From Tomocerus qinae (lineage: Eukaryota; Arthropoda; Collembola; Entomobryomorpha; Tomoceridae): a stretch of DNA of 64,000 bases. The notes beneath the pieces are model-generated. The model was not told where the DNA came from, did no database searches, and was given only the letters and a program-made list of their open reading frames with translations. Below, piece after piece: positions 17,972 to 31,320 of this stretch; positions within the stretch are counted from its first letter, which is position 1, and each line of letters starts with the position of its first letter. The stretch covers positions 121,632,375 to 121,696,374 of the forward strand of contig CM034546.1 of the NCBI GenBank assembly GCA_020055645.1, in the 5' to 3' direction. The translations under genes and the position numbers were made by a program.

Positions 17972-20900
17972 GAAAAATAATATTATTTTGATTAAATGCA
18001 TTTTAATCAAGTACTCTCGCTGCGTTATTCAGCAATTAGCAATATCTTCGTGTGTTGGCAGACATGCCAAAAATTGATGTAATCGTGTTGTTGTGGAGTA
18101 TGTGAAGTCTTAAGTAAAAACACATTTTTTACTTTTCGTTAATTGCAGAAATATATTTGTTATACACCATTAGTACTCATAATGATTTGTAAATGTAATG
18201 TATAATTTGTTAATAAGTATAGGATAGAGTAAGGATATCCAAGTGCTCTGTAACTCAGCATATTCACATTATTATAATAATTGTCGTTTACTCGTAAACT
18301 TACTACCTGATCGTTTTCTGCAAAACTACAAATAAAGAGACGCAATCTAGAAACAATGCAATGATGGACTCATTGATTACCAAGTAGACTGTTTTGAATT
18401 GCTCTCTAAAGTAGTTTCACTCACTCAATTTGTATATATTTAGTATTTTGCAATAACTTAACTGTAATGAAGTAACGGTGAATTAATACCAAATAAGAAT
18501 GAAAAAAATAATTTCATGTTGAGTAGTGTGCATTGTATATACGTAAATTATACATGCAGCCTCTACCTACATCTGTACCTATTATTATATTATAATAATG
18601 TATAATTAGTTTGATTAAATGCATGTGTATTTATTTATCAGAGATAGATTGAATAGAAAATCGTGTTTTAGTTAAGGAATGTTTATAACGTAATAAGGCC
18701 AAATAGTTCTTGTTATTGTTAAATGGGTAATGTTATTTCTGAAATAATTTTTATTATCAGAACATGTGATTCTTCTCAGACGAGTGTTTAGTGAAATTAT
18801 TATTAAAATTATAACTAATAAGTAGCAACATGTATAATTAGCGCTTAAATGAATTGATAGTGGCTAAAGCCTATAACAATATTACTCCTCAAATTGTATT
18901 CTAAAAAGTTGCTTCGTTAAGCCAAGTATAAGTAATTGATGGTCTGATATAAAATGTGTAAATATTTAACACAATAATAGCTAACTAATTTTAAGCAATA
19001 AAGGTACAAGGAGTAGGAAATGTTGCAGCTGATGATATAGGAAAGATATTGTTGTGGAAGTAACGTGTGTAATACAGACAATTTATTTACATATTTTATT
19101 TAAAGCAAACTATTGCGAAAATAGGATGTAGTAGATCTTATCGTGTCTGATAGTACAACTGAATCATGTCTTATGAACTTATGACCAGAACTGACACTGC
19201 TTCGAATCTGTTTTTTACTCTTTTTCCAGTTGCATGTTTTGTGTCGAAGCAAATAGAGATGTATGCAGAACATTTAGCTGGACTAGGCCTAGACTATTGT
19301 ATTATAGTGTACTGTCAGTCACGATAAGAATTATTGTACTTTAGTAACTCTATTATAGTCTATTAGCAATGTAAAATGTATCTAAAGATTCTTTGACTCT
19401 ATCTCTTCATGTATGGATTATAAATCCTATCTGGGCATATTTCTATGCTTCTGACATGAAGACGAACAAGCAAAAGAGTCAAAGCACCTAGCTATAGTAT
19501 TGTAACGCATTGTGCAAGTTAATATGTGTTATTTAGCGTGTTGCATTATTGCAAAGGTAACTTATTAACTGAAGTGTCAAACTAAAATGCATGTGTATGT
19601 ATGCTTAAAATGATACACATAATAAATACTTTTATTGTTAGCAGTTACCTATGTTTATGTCCTGAAATGCTGCTTGTCTTGTCTTGTCATCAAATAATAT
19701 GTTCTGGCATAGCCAACGTGTTGTACTTCGATGTTAATCGAGTCCTCTAGAAATATCCTGCATTTTTTATTTTTGCAAACATTTTTCTCCTCTGCTCTCT
19801 TACCCATATGGCGCTAAATACTAAACCGTCTAATGCAATGCACATATTAAATGTTTGAATGTATGCTTCCGTATTTTGACAGAGCCATATCTGAATTCTG
19901 GGCCTTTTCTGCATATAAATCCTAAAAATGTTTTCACAGGAGGGACATTTCGCTAATTGTTGATGTCTTGCATAATATAATGTTGTGGCATTGTTTTCGT
20001 GTAGGCACCTCAACCTCATATAATTATTGCATTACTACCTGCTATAGTGCCAACAGTCATTCAATATTTGTGCTTATGAATAATTTATGGCCTAAATGAT
20101 TTAAGTGCTCTACAAGAATTGACAATACCTGCAATATTTATGTACTAGTTACTAATTACGTTCACATGATCAGCAATGAAATTACTATGCTGTACAAGTT
20201 AAAGTTTGCTATAGCATATAGGTCAGAACTTTTAGGAAGTTTTAGCTTGTACTCTTGTATTGTATATAGCATATTAACTGCCAGATTGCTACTACTAGGT
20301 ATTTTTAACATTTAACACAAAGTTTAATACTTTTAGTCCTAAGTCATAACACTTCTCATAAAAATCATATCTCTACATACTTTTATCTCTCTATAAGGGT
20401 GAGACTTCGATTTTTAATAATTTTTACAATTTATAATAATATTTTACTAAGGACGAATGAAATTCAATTTTATCGTTTGCATTGACTGCTGTAGAAGTTC
20501 ACATTTATAGTTACAAATCATTAAGGTCAGTCAGTCAGTCAGCAATCCAAAATTTATGAAGTACACACAATAATTATTTTCCTATTCATAGTTAGTTTAT
20601 TAGATCCTAATTAGAAAATAGTCCTACGCTCGAACTTTTACATACAGAAATTTTATACTGTTTAATACGTAAAACACAGTGCTTGGTGAAACGATTCATA
20701 TAACTTTCTTTATGCCTTTATACATTCATCTTCATACTATATAGCTTTAGCATATAATAACGAGACGTGAATTATGACATTTTAAGACGTTGAAATTCAT
20801 ATGACCTTCACATGTCAAAGTTTTATACGTGGTGAAAGTCTTGGTGAAAGCCATGGTGAAAGCCATTATGAAGCATTACTTACCGTACGTATATGCATCA

Positions 20901-23900
20901 ATACCAGAGGATCCCAGAATCCCAATTACGTTAAATACATCCTTATTAACTGCGCAATACACATACTATAGGTACAAAACTTAGCTCTATTCTAGTATAC
21001 TTAGTTATAAAGTAATAAACTAAACTAATAGCTATTGCTTAGGGAAAGCATCAATTAAAAGTCTCTATGATAGTATTTACAGTCATATTCTGTCGTAATA
21101 GTAATATAACTAACTTGGGGTTATACCTATAATATAAACGTTAAGTATATGTAATTTATTTATTTATCATTTATGGTCAACTAAGTGAAGTGGGTTAATA
21201 TTTTGAGTGTTATCTCTGCCAGAATAAATATGTCATCATTTTACTACTGATTGTAGTATATACGATAGTAGGATGAGTGGGATCTGTCTACTCTGCATTC
21301 TGCGTTAGCGAGTTACCCAGAGTGGCAACTTTATTTATTCAATCACATGCTTATATTATGCGAAATACAGATACAATGATATTATACAACCAAGTAGGTA
21401 ACTAGTGTAGATAAAAGTACTTGCGATCTGCATACTCGGAATTTAAACTCGTTTCAAGGTTAATCATTTTATGCTTAGTTTATCCTTCTCTGTGCTATTC
21501 TCAACATTTTATATCTTTGATACAATTGAATAATTTGGTGTTGTGTGCAGCATTTACTGAATGAATGAGACAAAATGCATGAGATGGTTTGGATTGAAGG
21601 ATACCCATTGACATAGTGTATATAATATTTAGTAAGTATTGATATTATTCTGCAGCTGAACGAATCCTATTTCCAGGCGATACAATCTATGTGCTATTAC
21701 AATATTAGTACGCAGTTTATTTCTGTTATCTAAAGTCTATATCCCTCTCTGTGAATATTAAGCAGACTTCTGTATAATGGTTAACTTTAGATAGAATTTT
21801 ATATGCTTTTACATGGTAAGAAACTACATTTACATTGAACTAAGTAAATACGACATACAATCACACCACATTATTGACATTATCTAAGTACACTGTTATT
21901 TATAATCAGTATTGAGATTTATTTATTCCATTTGATAGTAAGCCATGAGTTCCTGTAGAATTTCAACTATACATTCTGCATATTTACTATAGAGCCTTTT
22001 TCTGTTATAACTTAGTCATATACATTGCGAGCAAACATGATCATGTTAATATTGATCATTATCTTTGCGGAGTTCCCAATACTGATCAGTTTCTCTCAAC
22101 GAAAACTTTACTTCATGCACATATGCCAGTACTGGTGGCAGTATGGCCCTAATCGAAACCATGAATCATTGTCACAAACTAATAAATAATCCAAAATGTA
22201 ATAATTTTAATGTGATTGATGTAAGTTAATGTTAGTGTTTATAAAATACAAATTGTACATACTGTACTTTGTATGTATTTATGTATATTCATGATTAGGA
22301 AGAACCGTTTAATGTGAATCGATGTTCCCCAATAGTAACAAATTGTATAACAGTATACGGAGGAGCATACATGTAAAAATGATTATCTCTGTGTAATGGC
22401 ATCTCTGACATAGGAATCAGCAGAAACATGGATTAGTTGATATAATGTTAGGCATTAGTTGATGATACCATATTGATAATACCGAAGAATGCAATAATAT
22501 TTAAAAATAGTTCATCATAAATCCTATCATTGCCCTTAATTGCTCAAAGCTAAAAGCAAAGGTGTGTCAATATGTTAAATAATAATGGAGGTATATTTCT
22601 TAAATTGCAATCGTAGTAATTTAGGAATAATATTTATTCATTCGTCAGTTTTATGCTTTTGACGAATTTGTAATTGGCTAAAAGTTAGTCGTGCGATTGA
22701 TAACATATAATACTAATGTGTAACACAAAAGGAATGAAAACAGCCCTAAAGATTGTACAATGTTAGCACGATTTAAATTAAATCATTTTGTACGACTTTA
22801 CTCTCTATAGGTACTCATGTAGGTATAATATATTTGAATTCGATGTAAAAATTATTAAATATGCTTTATAACGTATATATGTATGCGTTTGGTTTTGTAC
22901 GCTCCATACTATCACTTTAAAGATCTGCCTAATAAAATTTAATCTCATGGTTCACACACAGAATATTTTTTTACATTTATTTACCTGTAGACGGTCATTA
23001 GTTGAAAGAAGACAATCTTAAATTAGTACATGGTCTCACCAATAATACGGTCCTACTCAACATACTTTACATAAAACGTATTAACTATTAACATTGCATT
23101 TTGCATTTGTACTTTTATGCAAATCCTTCTACCAAACTACATCCTTAGTAGTGATGCATGGCTAATCTCAAGAATTACTACTCATTCATTAAAGGTCAAG
23201 TTCTAATGCGTCAATATTATTTCGTGAGCGTGTAGTTTTCAGATTTTGATCGGCCAAAGGCAATATTTATGCAGGGGCCACATACCATTCACTTACTGAC
23301 CTATATATACCTGACCCAGTCATCTTTGCAGTAAATGGAATAAATAATAAGTAATTTCTTTAATTTCCATATTGATTTTTCATGTGAAGCTTCTCAGGTG
23401 TAAAATTGCAAAATTCCCAAATGCCCTATATTGTAATTGATTTTTATCAATGAACTTGTGCTTACCACTACTAATAAATTACTTTTTGATACAAATTATA
23501 ATTTTCACATTTTTTTTACTTCACAATAAAACATTACTATTGGGTTGTCTAAATATCTGAGTTAGTTCCAGTAAGTATGCAAAACAATTTCTTCTATACG
23601 CTCCTGTATTTATTGAGATATTTCTATACATAGGGGGATTAGTAAATATTCGGTAATCGGTACGCGTTCTTTTGTACTATCTAATAGAACATAATACATA
23701 GTACATACTTGAGCTATGTTATTATGGATTCGCAAACCAATGTAAATAATAGATGAAGCCTACATTTAGAATGAATGCAGAGCACAGAAGTATGAAGTAG
23801 TTTACTGGTATGACAGGAGCAAGGACGGCTGGCGATACGCATAAAAATGATATCACCGTCACCAATATAGTTCTCAGATAAATTATTGAGTTCCTCTCCT

Positions 23901-26366
23901 CTCCTCTGTAAACCTAGAGCCACGTAAATTGCTGATAGCCATTCGAGTTAAATGCACAACATAACCAGACAAGCCACGTATTGTGAATTGGATATATAAA
24001 ACCATAATATTTACACAGGATTTATGCAGTCTGTAGTCTGTGTGGCACTTGTACCAAAACTGTATCAATAAGATTGACACGCTGCTATCGTACTGTCATA
24101 TGGAAACTCATGGAGAATAATAATAATAAACTGTTCATCCTGCAGATAATTTTAAATATGTAAATGCATAGTGGCTTTATTTTACTCTTTATAAAGCGCT
24201 GTTTTATATACATGTACTTACATTTTTGATAAATAGATACCGTAAAATGAAATGCTAAGATTAGCTATAATATAACTGTATAATACTTCTTTATGCGAAA
24301 TGATTTTGGTGATATAGTATGCATGGACCGTACTCCTTGCGCTTCGAACAATAAAACAAGACCATGTAAAATAAAGTGACTAAAAACTACTCATTATAAT
24401 TTGATACCTCGTTCTCTTAAGCAAATTTAGCAAACGTTAGCATAATAGTAGCAAAGAATCTGCATAATGAAACTGAAAAACGTGCATGTGCAAAACATGT
24501 AAATATAAATATTGAGATCCATATTGAAGAAATGATGATGAGCTAAATATATTCGGTGTCCTACGAATTTAGAAGCAGTTTAATTACCAGGAAATTCAGA
24601 TGTTTCCTGTTCCTATACAATAATAACCTCAGCTAGCATAATAGTCACCCTATTAGTAGTAGTCTAATTCCGTGTAGTCACCTAATTAGAGTTCTACCAA
24701 TGTAAATTATAATGTGCTGGAGAATTGGTGATAGTTATCGAGCTAAAACCAACTTGATGTAATCTTATGGATTTACCATTACCAGCGATTGGCTGCGAAT
24801 TACTGTTATTGTAAATGTGTAAATGTAAATACAAGTATTTTTACAATGTACACTATACACAATTACGATATTGATACTTTACTTCTACTTTCTGGTTCGT
24901 AAGTATTAAATAGTACCAATTCTCAATCTCCCGTCATTAGTCATTATAAACATAAAAAGGATTTTATAGAAGAATAAACAGTGTATAGTATACCATGCTA
25001 TTTAATTCATAATGGTATCTAAATGTTCAGACAGAGTCACACAATTCGAAAACTATTGACGGATAGTTGAAATTACTTGAAATCTGAAGTTATTACGTAC
25101 AGAAAGAACACAATGTATTCTGAAATGATTGTGCGAATCAACTTTGACAGTTGGTGTGTTGGTACACATAAATAGCTATTTCCAATGTTCCAATCCAACT
25201 TAAGAAGATAATTTTGTAAAAATACTAACACTATACGAATTTTGAAACATCGTATTAAGAATTGGATTTCATTTTTGATATTTCTATATGCATATAATAG
25301 TACTTATAATTTAGGAAATGGAAATAGAATTTACAATCAATTGTTGATACATAATATTCTATTGACATGAGGTTGTCGTCAGTTTATCAGTCATTTCTTT
25401 GTATATTGTATGCTTATTTCCTCTTTTTCACAAAAGTTTGTGGTGGCATAAGCTATTCTATTCTAATTATTTTTCTCTATTGTAATGAGTCATAATATGA
25501 GTTTGCAATCCAATTCACACTTTAACCTAGTTATATAGCTAGTCTCTATTTATAACCGCATTGTTACTTTGTTACCTATCTAGTACCTAGCCACATTTAA
25601 GAATCTATTAGGACAACAACCTACGGAACTATCAACACGATATTTTTAATTTAACATTGTCATAAATTATACCCTCATTCATAATCATATTACATTTATA
25701 AACAAAATCTAAGTGTCAATAGCACTACAGTCTTGCTTCGTTATTTTACTTTTATGATCCATTGTCAAGTGAGGATGGCGAATTAAAATGTGGGTTAGAT
25801 AACTTGGAATGTTAGTGAAAAATGTGACATGCTTATTTACGCACTATATGCAATATTATACATTCTTAAAACACAGAAGAAATAGGTGAACAAAACCATT
25901 TAGCTACTATTTGAATAATAAAACTCGGGAACAATCGGATATATACCTATGATCTCAGTCGAGTGTAGTTATTCTGGATTAGTAATAATACAGAATAAAA
26001 ATAAAAAGAAAGATGTGAGTACAAACAAATAATTTCATTTAATAAACCATTACTTCGTCTTACGAGTCGCATTGCACAGTGACATAAAATCCGAAGGTCT
26101 CGAATTCGGCATTGTCCTACAATCGTGATCTGTCTCAATTACATTTATAATAGGTACAAGTACTGAAGTCATAATTAGTTGTACATTCGTTTAGGATGTT
26201 AAAGCAAAAATAATTACGAATTGCTGTTATTTTAGAAAGAATATATGTATAAACAATTATTAAATTCTATAAAAATGACAGTTGCATTTTTCTTAAACGC
26301 AATAAGAATTTACAAATTAATTCCGTGACTTTTTGAGCTGAAGATAGTCGAGTAGTGGATTTCAAA

Positions 26367-26372
26367 TTTATT
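26367..26372 (-). terminator. Candidate polyadenylation signal of SERP1
   Basis: TTTATT on the plus strand reads AATAAA on the minus strand, 36 bases after the SERP1 stop codon. This gives a very short 3' untranslated region, so a more distal signal may also be used. Confidence 0.4.
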
Positions 26373-26407
26373 TTGGAAACATGGAAGTTTGTGTTGGTTA
26401 TGAAGAT

Positions 26408-27435
26408 TCAGCCCATGCGAATACTCTGGATGATTTGGAATACGGCTAGAAAAACAAACATTACTAATTAGTTATTTGCTGTCAGAAAAATATAAGGGCT
26501 GGGTTAACAAACCATTTCTAAGCTTCAATTAGCACTGATACTCATTGTTGCATTTTGTACCCGCCCACCTCATCTAAAGTCACTCTTCATTCTTTATACT
26601 TTTTACTGAAAAAACTATAACTTGTATAACTGGTCGCATACTTCTATATCACTATCACTGCGTGACTGCAAAATCGTGCAATCTGCACATAAAAAATTAT
26701 CTAAAAAACTGGATATTGTTATGCAGCAGTCACTAAAATGATGGAAAGAAAAACCGAACCGAACCGTTTCCACAAACAAGAGTGAATAATGGGCAATTTG
26801 GAGAATGATTAAATATTACTTAATGGAATATATTCATCAAATTTTTGGTTCAAAAACACTAAAACAACTGTCTAATGATACTACAATAGGTTCAAGTTGC
26901 ACTTTATGTAACGAAATACTTTGATATCACACGTTATGGTGTTTTCGGATCAAAAAGAAATGCCAACATATGTTACTTGCTACAACACTATAATGACATA
27001 ACCGACAACGTTACGTCATTATTATGAATGCGTGTATTATTTAACCGACTCTATTCTATTGGCACACAATTCCATATCTTAGGATATATTAGACCGAAAC
27101 CGTCAAGATTTACATTATAAAATTTTTTTTATAAAAATTGAAAAGTCACGTACTCTAATTAAATTAGATAAAAAGGGATTTAATATTACTAACCAGAGCC
27201 ACAGACGACGAAGAGAAAGAGTCCCATCAGGAAAGGGCTTACGGGGTATTTTTCTTCTGCCTGGCGCTATAAAATAAACATTAAGTAAAATTAGTACAAT
27301 TTAACATAAGTAAAATAGTTAAAAATTAGATTTTAAGGTTATTTTAATTACGCTAGATTTCGGCACATTTCCTCTCATTGCGACCATTTTACTGGCCTTT
27401 TCATTGGCAATTCGCATTCTTTGCTTGGCGACCAT
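26408..27435 (-). CDS. SERP1: Stress-associated endoplasmic reticulum protein (RAMP4)
   Basis: Three small minus-strand exons, 27352-27435, 27194-27266 and 26408-26445, encode 64 residues; vertebrate SERP1 has 66. The N-terminal part reads MVAKQRMRIANEKASK, then RGNVPKS. The middle is EEKYPVSPFLMGLFLFVVCG, a single tail-anchor membrane segment, and the end is FQIIQSIRMG. Intron phases are 0 and 1 and all three sites obey GT-AG. The protein is a tail-anchored subunit associated with the Sec61 translocon. It stabilises nascent membrane proteins during ER stress and affects glycosylation. Each exon is too short to stand out as an open frame, but the family match runs end to end. The upstream region (27436-27600) would be its 5' leader and promoter. 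Confidence 0.96.
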
Positions 27436-28026
27436 GATTGCAGTCAGTTGAGTGTCAAAAGTTGACTAAACGAAACGAAAAGAAATCGGAGAAATCGGGG
27501 AATTAGAAAGTCAATGCAACTGGCAACGAAAAACGCAGCTGTTAGCGAAACAAGTGGAGAGGGCCACAGCCAAAAAGCCAAGTGAGAGAGAGTCGTCGGC
27601 TGCGCTGGGGTTTATCCACCTCACTTATTGCGTTCTAAATCTTCTACGTCAAGCAAAATCGTCCCTGCAACTGCAATGCAAAGCAAACTACATTATTATA
27701 GCACACTATAACATAGTATACTGTGTATACACTACGTGACACTACTACATGAATTCCTCCTGACCAAAGTTACCTTCACTTCTCGTTTTCCCTAAGCAAC
27801 AGAGAGTCCTCCTCCTCTCTCCTATTTCAAAACACTCCACAAATGCATACCGGCCATTCCATAAAACTATCAGAGTTTCAGGGAGAGATGAGAGAGGTTT
27901 GCAATGCACACGGAGGATGCTGTGGCTGTTGGAGATTCCTTGTCCGTCTGTAACATGAAAATAAACCAGCCAAACCATTCATCATTAATGTCCTGCCTGT
28001 CATTTAAATCATAATAATATTTATAA
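27436..28026. other. SERP1 upstream region
   Basis: This region holds the SERP1 promoter and leader on the minus strand, including a pyrimidine-rich stretch just before the start codon when read on that strand. Open frames at 27554-27739 (+) and 27745-27978 (-) have no recognisable homology. I see no further gene here. Confidence 0.5.
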
Positions 28027-28131
28027 TAGAGGTTTCCCACAATTGGTGACCGGTCATTAAATTAACATGAATAGGTATTGAAATGACTACAGTACCTGCC
28101 TGTGTTATCCTGGAATTGTGGGAAACGTCTA
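28027..28131. mobile_element. Small inverted-repeat element (MITE-like)
   Basis: TAGAGGTTTCCCACAATT at 28027-28044 is repeated in inverted form at 28114-28131 with one mismatch. The 69-bp interior has no coding potential. The AT-rich flanks are themselves partly symmetric, so the exact ends and the target-site duplication (a TA-type or TTAA-type duplication is possible) cannot be fixed. Confidence 0.55.
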
Positions 28132-28430
28132 ATTAATATTTTAACTAATCCTTCCTTAAAAATTATTGCATTTTGCCACTGTGCCAGGTAGTCGAGGGTA
28201 GTATATACTTCTATTCTATTTTATGCTGCTGCTTATGAACATAATATTATTGAAATAACTATACTATATAGTAGCAAAAATTTTGGGCAAAAAGAAAGGC
28301 AAAAATTCCTTTGGCTGCGGCCCTGAGTAGCTCGTTAAGAACATTGGTTTTGGATGTTGGAGTTGGAAGAACATAATCAAAATTAAATTACTCTGATATG
28401 GTTATATGTATAGTTGATAGTTTTTCATTT

Positions 28431-28784
28431 GGCTATTTTTAGGCAGCGGGATATCGTTGCCTCAATTGCCCCCGGTGCCCCCTCCCCCGATGCCCCTAGT
28501 TTAGCCACTTAACCTATTATATTTTCCATTTGCTTCCCGTTACTACTTCAGCCTCTTTTTTCACCGAACCTAATTAAAAATAAGTACATTACTTGCTTGC
28601 TAGGCTACTAGGCTTTAAACAGTTTATTTTTATTAGGTTAGGTCAAAAAAGAGGCAAAAATAGTGACGGGAGGCAACGGGGACAACATAGTAAAGTAATA
28701 GGTTAAGTGGCTAAACTAGGGGCAACGGGGGAGGGGGCGACGGAGGCAACAGGGGAAACGAGATACCGCTGCCTAAATATAGCC
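28431..28784. mobile_element. 354-bp foldback DNA transposon with 8-bp target-site duplication
   Basis: The ends GGCTATTTTTAGGCAGCGG (left) and GGCTATATTTAGGCAGCGG (right, read in reverse complement) start arms of about 150-160 bp. The arms match along their length, including C-rich blocks (GCCCCCTCCCCCG) and the block CTAGTTTAGCCACTTAACC, and surround a spacer of only about 40 bp. The element is flanked by the identical octamer TTTCATTT at 28423-28430 and 28785-28792. It has no open frame, so it is non-autonomous. An 8-bp duplication fits hAT, P, Merlin or some Mutator-type transposases. The arms have diverged visibly (about 85% alike by eye), so the insertion is older than the large element next to it. 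Confidence 0.85.
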
Positions 28785-29043
28785 TTTCATTTTATGCTCT
28801 TTCTTGGGCACATATTTGAATGCATACGGTTGACGGTCAACGGTGATCGGTGACGATACGACATATACGAAGACGACGCGACGTAATTACTATATATACG
28901 AAGATAACTATATTATTATTGATTATAGGCTAAAGGCTAACTTCGGAGAGCTGTAAAATGGGAAGGAAGAAGAGTATCGTCAAAAAATACTTCACCACTT
29001 TTTAGATGACAATATATAAAATATTTTTTTGACTCTTTTTTTC

Positions 29044-29052
29044 AATAAGCCT
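29044..29052 (+). repeat. Left 9-bp target-site duplication (AATAAGCCT)
   Basis: Direct copy of AATAAGCCT abutting the left arm. The same nine bases follow the right arm at 34366-34374. With these nine bases excluded, the two arms are exactly symmetric at their outer ends. Confidence 0.8.
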
Positions 29053-29932
29053 GGCTCATCCCAACTACCCGACAACCGACAGTCAACTACCGGACACCCG
29101 ATGCCCTCCCACCCGACGCCCGACAGCGGCCATATACTTCCTGCCTGACACCCGACGGCTATCTACCCGACACCCGATGCCTTCCCACCAAACGCCCGAC
29201 AGCGACCAAGTCCTTCCCACCCAACGCCCGACAACTAACTACCGGACACCCGATGCCCAACCAACCGACACCCGCCGCCTTCCCACCCGACAACAGACGC
29301 CCTTCTACCCGACATTTAGATTGCTTAGAAAATTAAAAATTTTTACCCGATGCATGTACAAGTCATAGCATACCCGAAAGTTTGAAGGCATGGACTGTCA
29401 TAAGCTAGAGACATGAGCTTCCTCTATGCCAATACCAACACTAGTATTGTAAGCAGAAAAGAATAGAAAAACGGTTAGTGATTCCTGCCACATGGGATAA
29501 CAGTGCAATACTGGAAATAACAATAAATGCGTGACAGAGCCGCAGGGAGGGAAGCCAGTAGTAGTGGGAGGGGGTATATGGCCAATGCACGGATAGGTAT
29601 GCCCCTACTCCTTATACATGGATAGGTATGCACCTAAAGCTTGTGCATTTCTCCCTATTTACTCAAGCACACATGCAGCCTCCCCATGTTCTCAGGCACT
29701 ACATGCATTCTCCCTTCATTCTCAGGCACACATGCCCCTTTCTTATCCATGGATGCAGGTATACAGCTAAAGCTTGCCTGTATCTGTCCGTATGTACTCA
29801 GGCACATGCATTATCCCTATGTACTCAGGCGCTTCCATTATCCCTATGTATTCAAGCACATGCACTATCCCTATGTACGCAGGCACATGCATTATCCCTA
29901 TGTACTCAGGCAGATGCCTTATCCCTATGTAA
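29053..29932 (+). repeat. Left inverted arm of the foldback element
   Basis: The outer 270 bp consist of degenerate short repeats built on ACCCGAC and ACACCCGATGCC. An AT-rich stretch and a GC-richer stretch (near 29540-29580) follow. The inner part turns into degenerate 27-bp repeats containing TATCCCTATGTACTCAGGC. The same order appears inverted at 33485-34365. Differences between arms are few; for example, two bases are missing in the left arm near 29645. Confidence 0.85.
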
Positions 29933-30122
29933 TGTACTCAGGTACATGCACTATCCCTATGTGCTCAGGCACATGCATAATCCCCATGTACACAGGCACA
30001 TGCATAATCCCCATGTACACAGGCACATGCATAATCCCCATGTACACAGGCACATGCATTATTCCTATGTACTCAGGCATATGCCTTATCCCTATGTACT
30101 CAGGCACATCCATTATCCCTGC
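29793..30122 (+). repeat. Degenerate 27-bp tandem array (left)
   Basis: About twelve imperfect 27-bp units carry the core TATCCCTATGTACTCAGG, with units drifting to CCCCATGTACACAGG near 29985-30050. The array runs through the end of the left arm and beyond it into the interior, so its outer units belong to the inverted repeat and its inner units do not. Open frames across it (29628-30258) are repeat translation and not genes. Confidence 0.8.
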
Positions 30123-30724
30123 TTTTACCGGCAGGTGTTGTAGGCTGGCTGGGTTGCCACGGTCCTGTGACGATGTCCAAGCCTACATAATCCAGAGTGT
30201 ATATGTGGGTATGTCTGTTACCCGGATATGGATGTGTTGCACAAATGAGTATAAATGATTCCCGAATGTATGTGTGTAAATCGGAGAATGAAAGATCAGA
30301 CTGAAAGGACTAGAATGAATGTTTGAATATAGATTTATTAGGACTACTGGAGTCCCCAAAGGTCCAAACCAGAATGAGAGAAGAACAATGAATGTCTGAA
30401 TGTAATTAGTGTAAATATAGTACTAGTATTAGGCCCGTTCTCCGAACGGGATATGGGTGTAACCCCTTAATGGGGACGGTAGATCATGAGTGCATTATGC
30501 GTTAAAAAAGGATTAAAATTAACAGATAATTTTTGTAATTGCTTGCTATATTTCTACAACATCCTATGTATGGGGGAAAAAATAAAATACTTACCGAATC
30601 AACATAATAATAGTGTACCAAATTCAGCCTCATTTAACCAAACAAAGTAAATGTTTGTAGTTTGTAGTCCTTTTATCAGCATCCAGATTTTCATTATATC
30701 ATTAATATTATATATAATCTTAAA

Positions 30725-31310
30725 TCACTCCGTCATTTTACATATTACTCCATCATTGTAAATAGACGTCATTTTAAATACTCCCGTCGTTTTAAATTCC
30801 AATGTCATTTTCAATAACCCCGTCATTTTAAATACTCCCGTCGTTTTAAATTCCAATGTCATTTTCAATAACCCCGTCATTTTAAATAACCCCGTCATTT
30901 TCAATAACCCCGTCATTTTTAATAACCCCGTCATTTTTAATAACCCCGTCATTGTCTACAACCCAGTCATTTTAAATAACCCCGTCATTTTCAGTAACCC
31001 CGTCATTTTCAATAACCCCGTCATTTTCTATAACCCCGTCATTTTTAATAACCCCGTCATTTTAAATAACCCCGTCATTGTCTACAACCCAGTCATTTTA
31101 AATAACCCCGTCATTTTCAGTAACCCCGTCATTTTCAATAACCCCGTCATTTTCTATAACCCCGTCATTTTAAATAACCTTGTCATTTTAAATAACCCCG
31201 TCATTTTCAATAACCTTGTCATTTTCAATAATCCCGTCATTTTAAATAACCTCGTCATTTAAATAACCCCGTAATTTTAAATTACACCGTCATTTCAAAC
31301 ATTTCCAATA
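30725..31310 (+). repeat. 18-bp tandem array, CCCCGTCA type
   Basis: About thirty units of the form TTTTNAATAACCCCGTCA. Variants include a CGTCG/CCAATGTCA pair repeated near 30785-30860, and a block near 30950-31080 that is duplicated as a higher-order unit (it includes GTCTACAACCCAGTCA twice). The array is interior to the foldback element. Confidence 0.9.
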
Positions 31311-31320
31311 TTTTAATTAA

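Larger units (their letters stand above)
15637..26407. other. 10.8-kb AT-rich region without a recognisable gene, including the EFA6 3' untranslated region
   Basis: Only short open frames without splice context or family resemblance occur between the EFA6 stop codon and the SERP1 stop codon. The first part must be EFA6 3' untranslated sequence; a first AATAAA is at 16091-16096 and others follow. The sequence is AT-rich and contains many TGTA-rich words of the Pumilio/Nanos-response type (for example TGTAAATA near 18955 and TGTAAATG and TGTAAATA near 24811-24830). There is one clear hairpin at 17912-17971. A very long 3' untranslated region, enhancers or non-coding RNAs are all possible; nothing here decides between them. 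Confidence 0.5.

Noticed and set aside
19747-20019. 90-codon minus-strand frame with a few Cys
   Set aside because: No domain pattern, no splice sites and no promoter; expected by chance in 10 kb of gene-free DNA.
29177-29368. Pro/Thr/Arg-rich frame, repeated at 34050-34367 on the other strand
   Set aside because: It lies in ACCCGAC-type short repeats at the outer end of both arms; the pair is useful only as evidence of the inversion.
29628-30258. Overlapping open frames of 171 and 205 codons with His/Tyr/Val-rich repeats
   Set aside because: They translate degenerate 27-bp repeats and the inverted arm in several frames at once; no start context, splice sites or family resemblance.
30725-30952. 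75-codon minus-strand frame of MTGLLK repeats
   Set aside because: It is a translation of the 18-bp tandem array.
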